Source: Kiritimatiellia bacterium
Lineage (GTDB): Bacteria > Verrucomicrobiota > Kiritimatiellia > UBA8416 > YA12-FULL-48-11
DNA: 64,000 bases
NCBI GenBank assembly: GCA_028716365.1
Contig: JAQUPZ010000006.1
Location: 1 to 64,000, forward strand
Reading direction: 5' to 3'
Part shown: one piece after another, positions 31,623 through 39,682 of the stretch
How the letters are laid out: the number at the start of each line of letters is the position of its first letter
Position numbering within the stretch: the stretch's first letter is position 1
Notes under the pieces: generated by a model
Told to the model about the DNA's origin: nothing
What the model saw: the letters and a program-made list of their open reading frames with translations, nothing else
Databases searched by the model: none
Position numbers and translations under genes: made by a program

Positions 31623-33542
31623 ATGAAAACTGGTAATGACAAGATTCAGGGTATTACGGGGATAGTGATTGAGAGTCCATTAATCAGAAGGACTCTGATC
31701 GTTATCTGGCATATCCTGGGAATATGTGCTTCCCACTGGCTGGCGTTTCAGTTGCGGTTTGACTTCGACGTGCCGCTGGTTTCACAAGTTGTATTCTGGA
31801 ATACTTTGCCGATTCTACTTATTGTGTGTCTGCTGATATTTCACCTTTTCCGGCTGTATTCGGGACTTTGGGCGTATTTCAGTATTGATGACGTGATCAA
31901 AACAGTACTGGCTGTTTTCTGTGCGATAATAACTTCTGCATTTGTGATTTTTGCAGCAAGAGACTTCACTTTCGAGGGTATTCCCAGATCCATGTTCTTC
32001 CTGGACTATATTTTTATCATAGGCTGGATTGGTGGCAGCCGGGTTGTCATACGGTATTTCCGCCAGCATAGAGGCGATAATCTCGAACAGGACGAGGATA
32101 GAATCATACTGGTCGGACGGACCGAGGATGTGGACCTGTTGATCAGGGGAACGCGCAATGTCCGGCTTGGCAAGTTCGTTGCCATTGTCACGGATGATCC
32201 GGGCCAGGATGGAACGACCATCCATGGCATAGGTATTTCCGGAAGTTTCGACGAAATAGCGGGAATAGTTGAGAAAAATCGCGCGTCCTGTGTGCTGGTC
32301 CTGCCGCCGTTTAACAGGCCCGGCCAGATGAACGCCATTGTTGACCAGTGCAGCCGGATCAAGCGGTCTTTGAAGTTCCGCACGATTCCTTCGCTGGCCG
32401 AAATTGCGGCAGGCCGCTTGAATGTCTCGTCCATCAGGAAAGTTGATATTGAAGATTTGCTGGGCAGGGGTACGGCTGACCTTGACCGCTCCGAGGTTCG
32501 CCGGTTTGTGAAAGGCAAGAAGGTAATGATTACAGGCGCCGGCGGCAGTATCGGCCAGGAACTCTGCCGACAGATTGCCGGGTATGAACCGTTGTGTATG
32601 GTGCTTTTCGAAATCTCCGAGTTCGGACTGTATGAAATAGAACGTGGGCTGAAGCGGCAGTACCCTAACCTTAACCTGGTGGCGTTTGCCGGGGACATAA
32701 GGCATCCCGAGGAAATCAACGCGGCAATAGATCAGGTCGGCGGGATTGACATTATCTACCACTCAGCGGCTTACAAGCATGTGCCGTTGATGGAGTCCAA
32801 CGTTGCCGCGTGTTTCAGGACAAATGTGCTCGGTACCGCAAGACTTGCAAAAGTGGCGATTGAACGCAAGGTTGACAGGTTCGTAATGATCTCGTCGGAC
32901 AAGGCGGTGAGGCCAACAAGCATGATGGGAGCAACAAAGAGAATTGCCGAACGTGTGATTGCGGAACTCCCGTCAAACGGTACGACATTCGTGTCCGTGC
33001 GGTTTGGTAATGTGCTTGAGAGCAGTGGAAGCGTGATACCATTGTTCAAGGAGCAGATTGCCAGGGGCGGGCCTGTCACCGTCACCAGTCCCGACGTGAA
33101 ACGCTTTTTCATGACCATACCGGAGGCGGTGGATCTTGTACTTCTTGCCGGTACTATCGGCCGGAATGGTGAGATTATGGTGCTCGATATGGGCGAGTCC
33201 ATAAAGATCGTTGACTTGGCAAGAAAGCTGATAGAACTGTCGGGCCTTGTTCCGGATAAGGATATTAAAATTGAATTTACAGGAATGCGGCCAGGGGAGA
33301 AGGAATTCGAAGAGGTCATGACCAGAGACGAGAATGTTGTCCAGACGGCCCACAGGAATATATGGGTCTTTAAACGCGGCGATGATCATGCCGGCGGGGC
33401 GCATATCGACCTGTCGCAAATTGAGCAAGCTGTGCTGAGGAATGATGTGAAGGAATTGCGCGGGTTTGTGCGGAAGTATGTGCCGGAGAATATGTTTGGG
33501 GAACAGGCACAAAGCCGGAAAGGCACAGAGGCACAAAGGTAA
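31623..33542 (+). CDS. Membrane-bound nucleotide-sugar 4,6-dehydratase (FlaA1/CapD/WbpM type)
   Basis: A 639-residue protein. Four membrane helices lie in about residues 18-140, then a CoA-binding-like Rossmann part (ILVGRTEDVDLLIRG), then the catalytic SDR half with NAD loop TGAGGSIG, Y-H-S-A-A-Y-K-H-V-P-L-M-E and active-site S-S-D-K-A-V-R-P-T-S-M-M-G-A-T-K-R, where the usual Tyr is Met as in the WbpM family. It makes a 4-keto-6-deoxy sugar nucleotide, the entry to sugars such as QuiNAc. Start at 31623 because upstream codons are repeat sequence. The last dozen codons are repeat-like. Confidence 0.92.
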   Translation: MKTGNDKIQGITGIVIESPLIRRTLIVIWHILGICASHWLAFQLRFDFDVPLVSQVVFWNTLPILLIVCLLIFHLFRLYSGLWAYFSIDDVIKTVLAVFCAIITSAFVIFAARDFTFEGIPRSMFFLDYIFIIGWIGGSRVVIRYFRQHRGDNLEQDEDRIILVGRTEDVDLLIRGTRNVRLGKFVAIVTDDPGQDGTTIHGIGISGSFDEIAGIVEKNRASCVLVLPPFNRPGQMNAIVDQCSRIKRSLKFRTIPSLAEIAAGRLNVSSIRKVDIEDLLGRGTADLDRSEVRRFVKGKKVMITGAGGSIGQELCRQIAGYEPLCMVLFEISEFGLYEIERGLKRQYPNLNLVAFAGDIRHPEEINAAIDQVGGIDIIYHSAAYKHVPLMESNVAACFRTNVLGTARLAKVAIERKVDRFVMISSDKAVRPTSMMGATKRIAERVIAELPSNGTTFVSVRFGNVLESSGSVIPLFKEQIARGGPVTVTSPDVKRFFMTIPEAVDLVLLAGTIGRNGEIMVLDMGESIKIVDLARKLIELSGLVPDKDIKIEFTGMRPGEKEFEEVMTRDENVVQTAHRNIWVFKRGDDHAGGAHIDLSQIEQAVLRNDVKELRGFVRKYVPENMFGEQAQSRKGTEAQR

Positions 33543-33922
33543 CGCAGTAGAAAATCGAAGAGGTGAGTGGTGAACAGTGAGTTGTCGAGTGGGGAAGCGG
33601 TGAGGGAAGAGGTCTGATTCGGCTGTGCCCGCCTGCCGGGAATCGGGGCAGGCAGGGACAGCCGACTCTACAAGTAGCGTGCGTTGTCCACAACGCATTC
33701 TTCCGATCTGTAGAGTACGCTGTCATCAGCGTATTCTTTCAAATACCGTTTCTCCGTCCCATTCGGGCATCGAAATGCCACGTGCGATTGCCATTCCGCG
33801 AGGACGCGGAACTCAGAACCAGGCGATGACGGGATTGCCCGACCCAAGCCGCGAAACGGTCCTCATCATCCGTCTGGCGACGGATGAATTCTGATAAAAT
33901 ATCAGCCTCATCCGTGATATCC
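33543..33922. other. Gene-free stretch rich in hairpin repeats
   Basis: It holds a 19-bp hairpin (33619-33637 with 33647-33665, TCGGCTGT...ACAGCCGA), two small palindromes (GCGTTGTCCACAACGC near 33680, TACGCTGTCATCAGCGTA near 33717) and a copy of the TACCGTTTCTCCGTCCC repeat (33751-33811) also seen near 34735, 37824 and 53204. No gene is supported. Confidence 0.75.
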
Positions 33923-33970
33923 GGTATTTGAATAAAGCACGGAATTCCGATTAACTACTCACTACTTGAC
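33923..33970. repeat. 48-bp direct repeat, left copy
   Basis: GGTATTTGAATAAAGCACGG through CTACTTGAC; identical over 48 bases to 35014-35061 in the same orientation. The two bracket the RelE-like toxin-antitoxin module and about 1.09 kb in all. A weaker match continues for about 20 bases. Confidence 0.97.
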
Positions 33971-34016
33971 ATTTCACGTTCAGAGGTGAGTGAAGCGGAG
34001 AAGCGGTGACAAGGGG

Positions 34017-34093
34017 GACCCGCCTTCGTCCCTGCCCGTCCCGGCTCCTGGCAGGCGGGCCTTTATCCCATAACTACGGCGTGGCAGGCAGGG
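34017..34093. repeat. 77-bp dispersed repeat, copy C
   Basis: Third copy of the repeat at 30579 and 31514, same orientation, ending 3 bases before the stop codon of the RelE-like toxin gene on the other strand. Confidence 0.95.
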
Positions 34094-34096
34094 GGA

Positions 34097-34372
34097 TTAA
34101 TACACTTGGTCGTGCGTGCCGACGTTTACAGGGATGATGGTCTTGCCTTCGATAAGAAACTCAATGGTAATCCTGTACGAGATATTAATGGATACAGAAT
34201 GCAGGTTCTCGAAAGCGCCTTTAAGTTTATGCAGGCGTAAAGATGGATGGAATGGGTTTAATTCCAGTAATTCGAGAGTCTTCTGATATTGTGTGAGAAT
34301 TGCCGGGTGTTTACGGACGAACTTAATTGCACGCCTGGTATAGCTTTGAGTGAAAACCAGTTTATATTTCAT
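34097..34372 (-). CDS. RelE/YafQ-type toxin
   Basis: A 91-residue basic protein of the RelE/ParE fold: an N-terminal strand and two helices (YKLVFTQSYTRRAIKFVRKHP), then L-R-L-H-K-L-K-G, the strand region INISYRITIEF and the ending VNVGTHDQVY, where YafQ-like ribonucleases have their catalytic histidine and aspartate. It probably cuts messenger RNA on the ribosome. The frame is open to 34486, but the ATG at 34372 fits the family and overlaps the antitoxin gene by 11 bases. Confidence 0.85.
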   Translation of the reverse strand: MKYKLVFTQSYTRRAIKFVRKHPAILTQYQKTLELLELNPFHPSLRLHKLKGAFENLHSVSINISYRITIEFLIEGKTIIPVNVGTHDQVY

Positions 34373-34619
34373 TTTCAATGCGCTGAAGGTGTTTTTTGAC
34401 ACTGTTGTCCGCAATACGGCCTGCATTGTAGTCGGCCCTTGCTTCGCGAACAGCTTCAGAAAGTTCCAGTTCGCGCAGTGTATCATACTTCTCTGCCGTC
34501 ATTACCACGTAACGAGCCTTGCCGTGTACAGTGATAATAGCTTCACCTTCTTTGCGCAGAACGGGTGTCAATGCAGAAACGCCTCTTCTTTTCAGCTCAG
34601 CCGCAGTTAAAGTGCTCAT
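34362..34619 (-). CDS. Phd/YefM-type antitoxin
   Basis: An 85-residue protein with the Phd/YefM pattern: T-A-A-E-L-K-R-R-G-V-S-A-L, E-A-I-I-T-V-H-G-K-A-R-Y-V-V-M-T-A-E-K-Y-D, followed by a helix-rich C-terminus that should bind the toxin. AAAGG lies 8 bases before the ATG on the minus strand. The open frame continues to 34934 through purine-rich repeat sequence, which is not coding. First gene of the two-gene operon; it faces against the polysaccharide genes. Confidence 0.88.
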   Translation of the reverse strand: MSTLTAAELKRRGVSALTPVLRKEGEAIITVHGKARYVVMTAEKYDTLRELELSEAVREARADYNAGRIADNSVKKHLQRIENEI

Positions 34620-34644
34620 AATGATACCTTTCAAGGTGCTGATA

Positions 34645-34673
34645 TTAGTACTATAATGTGTGCCATATGTCAA
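34645..34673 (-). promoter_or_regulatory. Promoter of the toxin-antitoxin operon
   Basis: On the minus strand TTGACA (34668-34673), 17 bases, TACTAA (34645-34650), 25 bases before the antitoxin ATG. The -35 is perfect and the -10 weak. ATTAGTACTAAT, a palindrome over the -10, is a candidate operator for the Phd-like protein. Confidence 0.5.
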
Positions 34674-34805
34674 CAATTGTAAGTAGTTAAAGTGTAATTC
34701 AAAAATGTGGGTAGGATTTCCATAAATCCGCATATCGTTTCTCCGTCCCATTCGAGCTGTGGACCCAGCCTTTGCTGAGAAGCTTCGGCGGGCAGGCAGC
34801 CGACA

Positions 34806-34938
34806 GGGGGACACGGGGACACGGAGACAAGGGGACACGGAGACAAGGGGACACGGAGACAAGGGGACACGGAGACACGGGGACACGGAGACACGGGGAC
34901 AAGGAGACACGGGGACAAGGGGACACGGGGACAAGGAG
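34806..34938. repeat. 8/16-bp purine-rich tandem array
   Basis: About 16 units of an 8-mer, mostly GGGGACAC and GGAGACAA in alternation, forming an imperfect 16-bp array. It is the most regular of the tracts in the locus after 1-98. Frames across it give serine-proline-cysteine repeats that are not proteins. The surrounding 34620-35163 gap also holds the TACCGTTTCTCC-type repeat (34735-34757) and purine-rich words. Confidence 0.95.
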
Positions 34939-35013
34939 ATGGGGAGTGAAGCGGAGAAACGGTGAATGGGTGAAGCGGTGAGGGAAGATGTTGGGAGTGA
35001 AGAGGAGACAAGG

Positions 35014-35061
35014 GGTATTTGAATAAAGCACGGAATTCCGATTAACTACTCACTACTTGAC
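35014..35061. repeat. 48-bp direct repeat, right copy
   Basis: Identical to 33923-33970. It lies about 110 bases before the polysaccharide export gene. Confidence 0.97.
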
Positions 35062-35172
35062 CATTCACTTCCAGAAGTGAGTGGTTGAGTCGTGCGTGGT
35101 GCGCCAAGATGGAATAGAATACTGCTGGAAACCTGATGTAACCACAGTTATACTGCAAAAACAATGACAACT

Positions 35173-36444
35173 ATGAAATATGTTCTTTGTGTACTCTTGT
35201 GCCTGTCTTTTACAAGCTTGAATGGCTGTAAAACTTTTTTGCCAACCCCTCAGCATAGTCACAAAAATTACCTCAATAATGGCCTGATTAATAGAAGGAA
35301 TGAGGCATTGGAAAGGGAACTGGTTAAAGTAAGGCAATCACGTCCTGTAAAAGAAAATTCAGCTGATGTTGGTGACAAAACTTCAGCCGAGTCGGCAATC
35401 ATTATAGTCGATGAGTCGGTAACGAATGAACCTTCGACAGGAGAAACAAAATGGTGGCGGCGGCGGGGTTCTCGTTCTGACGGTGATGCGACAGTGAAGG
35501 AAACGAAGCCAATAAAGACTGAAAGTATTGAAGCAAAGATCAATAACATTGAAGTACAGATCAAAGATAACAAGGTAGAAACAGATTCGCCAGATAAGAT
35601 CAAGGTTGGACACATTTTTGAACGTGATATGCGCGGGGGCTATTTCAGACGCAGAGATCCTGCGGAAAGGTCCTGGCGCTGGTTTGGATGGTTCAGGAAG
35701 AGTGAATCGCCTGCCACTTCTGCAAAAGTGACCGGCGGGACCGAGAAAACATCACGTGAGCCTCGAAAAGAAAATGGATCGCTCAAGAAGCCGGTGAAGG
35801 AGACTGTTGTCCGGAAAGCGCCTGAGGTTCCTGTTGAACCTGATCGTGGTCAGATTGGAATCTCAGGGCGAACAAATATGGTTGAGGATATACATTCGGG
35901 CGAAATTGCCAAAGAACCCCTGCTGCAGGCGGGGTTCATGCTCAAGATAGTGGTACTGGCTTCCGGTAAAAAGGAGGTTGATGAAACGGAAAAAAGGGTA
36001 GCGCCTTCAGGGACGATAACACTTCCGCTGGTTGGTACGGTTCCGGTTAACGGCATGACAATCCGCCAGTTGTCTGACAAGCTGAAAGAGCTGTACAGCG
36101 TCTACCTGCTGGACCCGATGGTGGATGTTGATTTTGTTCTTAAGACTGATACAGCGGGTTCTATTTCTCCCTGGGGTTATGTTTCGGTCATGGGGCGCGT
36201 CAAGAAACCGGGCCGGATAAATATTCCTCCCACGCGCGATCTTACCCTCAGCATGGCCATACAGCTTGCAGAGGGATTGGATTCCAGCGCCAAATTGACG
36301 GGCATCAAAATTACCCGTGAAATTGCTGGAAAGGCTGAACAGTTTGAGGTAAATTTGCAGTCAGTAGGTGATAAGGGGGAGTTAGGCAGTGATATAAAAC
36401 TCAGGCCTGGCGATGTGGTCTATGTGCCTGAACGTGTTTTCTAA
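35173..36444 (+). CDS. Wza-type polysaccharide export lipoprotein
   Basis: A 423-residue lipoprotein with lipobox S-L-N-G-C at residues 15-19. A long charged linker (about 20-250, rich in Lys, Glu, Arg) leads to the Poly_export domain (L-Q-A-G-F-M-L-K-I, then G-T-I-T-L-P-L-V-G-T-V-P-V-N-G-M-T) and an SLBB domain (VSVMGRVKKPGRINIPPTRDLTLSMAIQLAEG, ending LRPGDVVYVPERVF). It forms the outer-membrane export channel partner of the BY-kinase. The linker is unusually long for the family. An ATG three codons earlier (35164) is equally possible. Confidence 0.88.
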   Translation: MKYVLCVLLCLSFTSLNGCKTFLPTPQHSHKNYLNNGLINRRNEALERELVKVRQSRPVKENSADVGDKTSAESAIIIVDESVTNEPSTGETKWWRRRGSRSDGDATVKETKPIKTESIEAKINNIEVQIKDNKVETDSPDKIKVGHIFERDMRGGYFRRRDPAERSWRWFGWFRKSESPATSAKVTGGTEKTSREPRKENGSLKKPVKETVVRKAPEVPVEPDRGQIGISGRTNMVEDIHSGEIAKEPLLQAGFMLKIVVLASGKKEVDETEKRVAPSGTITLPLVGTVPVNGMTIRQLSDKLKELYSVYLLDPMVDVDFVLKTDTAGSISPWGYVSVMGRVKKPGRINIPPTRDLTLSMAIQLAEGLDSSAKLTGIKITREIAGKAEQFEVNLQSVGDKGELGSDIKLRPGDVVYVPERVF

Positions 36445-36458
36445 CAAGGGAGGTTAAT

Positions 36459-37616
36459 GTGAAGAGAATATCTGTCATTGCGTGTCTTGCGAGTTGTCTT
36501 TTTGTTGCTGTGCAGGTCTCTAATGCAGCAGAGTCAAAGGATGAAGGCATAAAGATCGGCGATTACCGGCTTATGCCTCACGCTGATCTCATGTCGATAT
36601 ATGACTCAAACGTGGAAACCCAGCCCAGTAACGAAAAGGACGATGTGTCATTCCGGCTGAAAATAGGGGCAGGTCTGGAGAATACTGCAGAAAAAACGAA
36701 ACTGAAAGCCACGCTCTGGGGACTTTCTGAAAAATATATTGACCTCAAGCATGAGGACCATGACGACTTCGGGGAGTCTTTGGATTTCCAGATGCTTGAC
36801 CTGGGTCGTTTCAATTTCGGAATCAACGAATCTTACGAGGACATACAGTCACTTGATTACGCGGTCGGTACAATACAGGCGCGTCAGCTGACAAGGCTCG
36901 GCGCCAGGGCGGGAGCCAAGATCACCGAGAAGATGAACGCTTCGCTTGCCTATGGTTTCAACGATACGGCGTATGAGTCGCCCCGTCAGTATGACTGGAG
37001 CGAGCATGTTGTCAGCCTGCTTGGTCTTCATGATTTGACGGACAAGACGGCGGGCAAAGCGATCGTGGCGGCGAACTTTCAGTCCAGCGATGCCAATGTC
37101 AAGGATGGGACATGTGTTTCTGCGCTGTTCGGTGTGAAGTCGAAGCAGACCGAGAAGCTCACCGGCGAAGTTGGCATTGGTGTCATGAATCTCAGCGGCG
37201 AGGCTGACGCCACCAGGTTTGCTTTTGACGCAGGGGCAGATTGGAAGGCGGCTGAGAAAGTCAACGTGTTCCTGGATGCGAGGAATGGTTTTGAGCCGAG
37301 CGTGCTGGATGCAAACAACTACAACCTGACGACAAGGGCCACCCTGGGCGCAGAATGGGCTTTTGTGGACAGTTTCTCGCTGATGGGCAGCGGCGCGTAT
37401 GCGCGAAACGACTACTTGAATCCTGTCGTGGAAAATGACGAATCAATGAAAAAGCAGGATGATACTTTGACCGGTACTGTTCGCCTGACTTACCATGCGC
37501 CGTCAAAATACCTCAAGATCTACCTGGAAGGAAGGTACGAGGACAAAAATTCGACTATTGATTTGAATGATTATTCCCAGACCCAGGTGACGGTTGGGGC
37601 CCTCTGTTCCTACTGA
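36459..37616 (+). CDS. Outer-membrane beta-barrel protein of the export system
   Basis: A 385-residue protein with GTG start after GGGAGG and a signal peptide (cleavage after NAA, about 23). The mature part, opening with YRLMPHADLMSIYDSNV, is a series of amphipathic strands ending LCSY, as in the barrel proteins often encoded beside polysaccharide export genes in bacteria with EPS loci. Starting 14 bases after the Wza-like gene, it probably helps passage of the polymer through the outer membrane. Confidence 0.8.
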   Translation: MKRISVIACLASCLFVAVQVSNAAESKDEGIKIGDYRLMPHADLMSIYDSNVETQPSNEKDDVSFRLKIGAGLENTAEKTKLKATLWGLSEKYIDLKHEDHDDFGESLDFQMLDLGRFNFGINESYEDIQSLDYAVGTIQARQLTRLGARAGAKITEKMNASLAYGFNDTAYESPRQYDWSEHVVSLLGLHDLTDKTAGKAIVAANFQSSDANVKDGTCVSALFGVKSKQTEKLTGEVGIGVMNLSGEADATRFAFDAGADWKAAEKVNVFLDARNGFEPSVLDANNYNLTTRATLGAEWAFVDSFSLMGSGAYARNDYLNPVVENDESMKKQDDTLTGTVRLTYHAPSKYLKIYLEGRYEDKNSTIDLNDYSQTQVTVGALCSY

Positions 37617-37698
37617 TTGCTGCGTGAGAAATATGTTTTGATGTGCCTTCCCTGGCATTAAAGTGCCCGGCTTGTATTCGGGTATAAGTTAAACATAA

Positions 37699-37890
37699 GC
37701 AGGTGGCATTTCGCGGATAAGCCGGCGTGTGTCTTTTGCGCGCCGGCTATGTTGCTGCAGCCCTCGGATACACTAGTATACCTCGGGCGGCAGACGCCGT
37801 GCCGGCATCACAAAATCCACATACCGTTTCTCCGTCCCTTCCGGGAGTCAAAATGCCGCCTGCGGTTACCATTCCGCGTGAACGCGGAAA
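37699..37890. repeat. 190-bp dispersed repeat with variable palindromic centre, copy 1
   Basis: The left part (GCAGGTGGCATTTCGCGGAT...CGCGCCGGC) and right part (AAAATCCACATACCG...GAACGCGGAA) match 53081-53280, while the centre differs but is palindromic in both (here an imperfect one around ACTAGT). The rest of the 400-base gap 37617-38016 holds AT-rich sequence with repeated TTCTGTATTCTG words and no gene. Confidence 0.9.
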
Positions 37891-38016
37891 AAAGAAATGG
37901 AGAATGGTTACAGTTTATGGAGTACAATCTTTTTTCTGATGCCGCGTAACGTGGGTTTTGGCATTTTCTTATTAAGCATTGAATTCTGTATTCTGTCTCC
38001 TGTATTCTGATTCTAA

Positions 38017-39408
38017 ATGATGATTGTTCTTCTATCGCTTCTAATTATCTACACATCATGGATGAGGGGAGGAAGCGTTCACGGATACCAGCCGCCCATC
38101 ATCTGGCTGTCGTTGCTTTGCCTTGTTTTTCTTCTTGGGCAGTTAACTGCCGGGCGCAAGACAGAAAAAGATGATAAGGATGTTATGTCCGGAGCCCGGC
38201 ACTCGCTGTCCGGTCTGCTGAAAGACCCGCTGTTTTACATTGCCGGCCTGTTTCTTGTTTTCCTTGCCTTGCAGTGGTACAACTCCGGCCGCCTGCTTTA
38301 TTTCAGCCAGACTGATTCAGCCTGGTGTTTTTCCGAGCCTGTAATTCCTTTTCTTCCTTCTTCTGTACTTAAGAAAGAAGCTGCCGAAATGTTTGTATGG
38401 TTTCTGCCGGCTTTTACGGCTGCCCTGTGCATAAGGCATGGCCTGGCGGGCAGGTCCGGGATAAGGACGCTGCTGACTGTTGTTATTGCAAGTGCGGGTT
38501 TCCTGGGCCTGTTCGGAGTGATACAATTTCTTTCAGGCACAAAAGAGGTGTTCTGGACATGGCCGCAGAATTCACATTTCTACGCTTCATTCTCATACCA
38601 GAACCATTCAGGTGAGTTCTTCCTGCTCATGTTCTGCCTGTCTGTTGGCTTCCTGTTGAGGTTCCTGTTGTTCGACAAAACGGCCCCGCGCCGCAGGTTG
38701 TGGCTGGTCGTTTTCTCGCTGGCAAGTCTGCTCACTCTTGTTTCGGTGCACCTGTCGCTTGTGGCCGCTTCGACAATATTTGTCTGGGCGGTAATGGCGA
38801 TTGGCGTGGTGTTCGCCAGCATAATTGTCTTCAAGAGGTTTCCTCCTGTAATGCGGCTGAACCTGATAATGGCTGTTGTTATTTTTTCATGTCTGACATT
38901 CTACGTTGTGTCAGGGACGGCGCGGGAGAAGGTGGCAAGTGAGTTGTCAAAGATGGCGGACGCGACCCAATTGGAAAAAGATTTTACCACGCGGTGGTGG
39001 CAGGTTGTTACTGCCAGAAAAATCTGGAATGACAACAAGTTGTTCGGCGTCGGAGGATGGGGGTACAGACATCTCGTTGGAACTTACATGCCGGAAAAGG
39101 CGTGGGTTCTTCTCAATGTCGGCCGGGCGAATGTCCACAACGACTTCATGCAGTTTCTGGCGGAATTCGGGGTCGTCGGGCTGGGGTTGATTCTTCTTGC
39201 CGTAGCGGTGCTTTTCTGGCCGCTGTTCCGTTATCCGATGTGGAACCATCCCATGATTCTCTTTCCCATGCTTGGCGTCCTGCTGACGTGTCTGCACAGC
39301 GCGATAGACCTTCCGTTCAGGAATGCGGCTGTTATACTTTCCTGGACAATCATTCTGACTGCCGCCGGGGAATATGCGAGGCTCACCGTGGCCCGCAGGC
39401 GGGAATGA
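38017..39408 (+). CDS. O-antigen ligase-like (Wzy_C) membrane protein
   Basis: A 463-residue protein with about 11 membrane segments. The large loop before the last helices carries the ligase/polymerase signature: L-F-G-V-G-G-W-G-Y, V-N-V-H-N-D-F-M-Q-F-L-A-E-F-G-V-V-G-L (R-A-N-V-H-N-D). Such proteins join polysaccharide to an acceptor or polymerise it. With a second Wzy-like protein at 11820, one probably polymerises and one ligates, or they serve two polymers. Confidence 0.88.
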   Translation: MMIVLLSLLIIYTSWMRGGSVHGYQPPIIWLSLLCLVFLLGQLTAGRKTEKDDKDVMSGARHSLSGLLKDPLFYIAGLFLVFLALQWYNSGRLLYFSQTDSAWCFSEPVIPFLPSSVLKKEAAEMFVWFLPAFTAALCIRHGLAGRSGIRTLLTVVIASAGFLGLFGVIQFLSGTKEVFWTWPQNSHFYASFSYQNHSGEFFLLMFCLSVGFLLRFLLFDKTAPRRRLWLVVFSLASLLTLVSVHLSLVAASTIFVWAVMAIGVVFASIIVFKRFPPVMRLNLIMAVVIFSCLTFYVVSGTAREKVASELSKMADATQLEKDFTTRWWQVVTARKIWNDNKLFGVGGWGYRHLVGTYMPEKAWVLLNVGRANVHNDFMQFLAEFGVVGLGLILLAVAVLFWPLFRYPMWNHPMILFPMLGVLLTCLHSAIDLPFRNAAVILSWTIILTAAGEYARLTVARRRE

Positions 39409-39417
39409 GTGGCGGAC

Positions 39418-39500
39418 AGGGGGAAAGAGTGACACGGAGACAAGGGGACACGGAGAGACGGAGACAAGGGGACAGGGCGAGTGGGAGAAACGGGGATGGG
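39418..39500. repeat. Purine-rich low-complexity tract
   Basis: GACACGGAGACAAGGGGACACGGAGAG-type words follow the ligase gene, again with purines on the + strand. After it, up to 39682, lies ordinary sequence without gene or clear promoter. Confidence 0.9.
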
Positions 39501-39682
39501 GATCGGCGCGCGGCCGCGGGAAATAAAATTCCAATAGCCACATTCTATTTATCCGACATTTGTTTCTTAATCAGCCGCACTCCAAATAGTTTCTCCGAGT
39601 CACCCAGTCTTCCTGTCATTCTTCCGCTTCTCTCAATTTAGCGGCTTTTCATACGCCGCCTCCCGTGTTATCCTCCTTCCAC

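Noticed and set aside
34670..35031. Minus-strand frames with serine-proline-cysteine repeats
   Set aside because: Three overlapping frames give the same repeat style, which is what any 8/16-bp tandem array does; they are not proteins.
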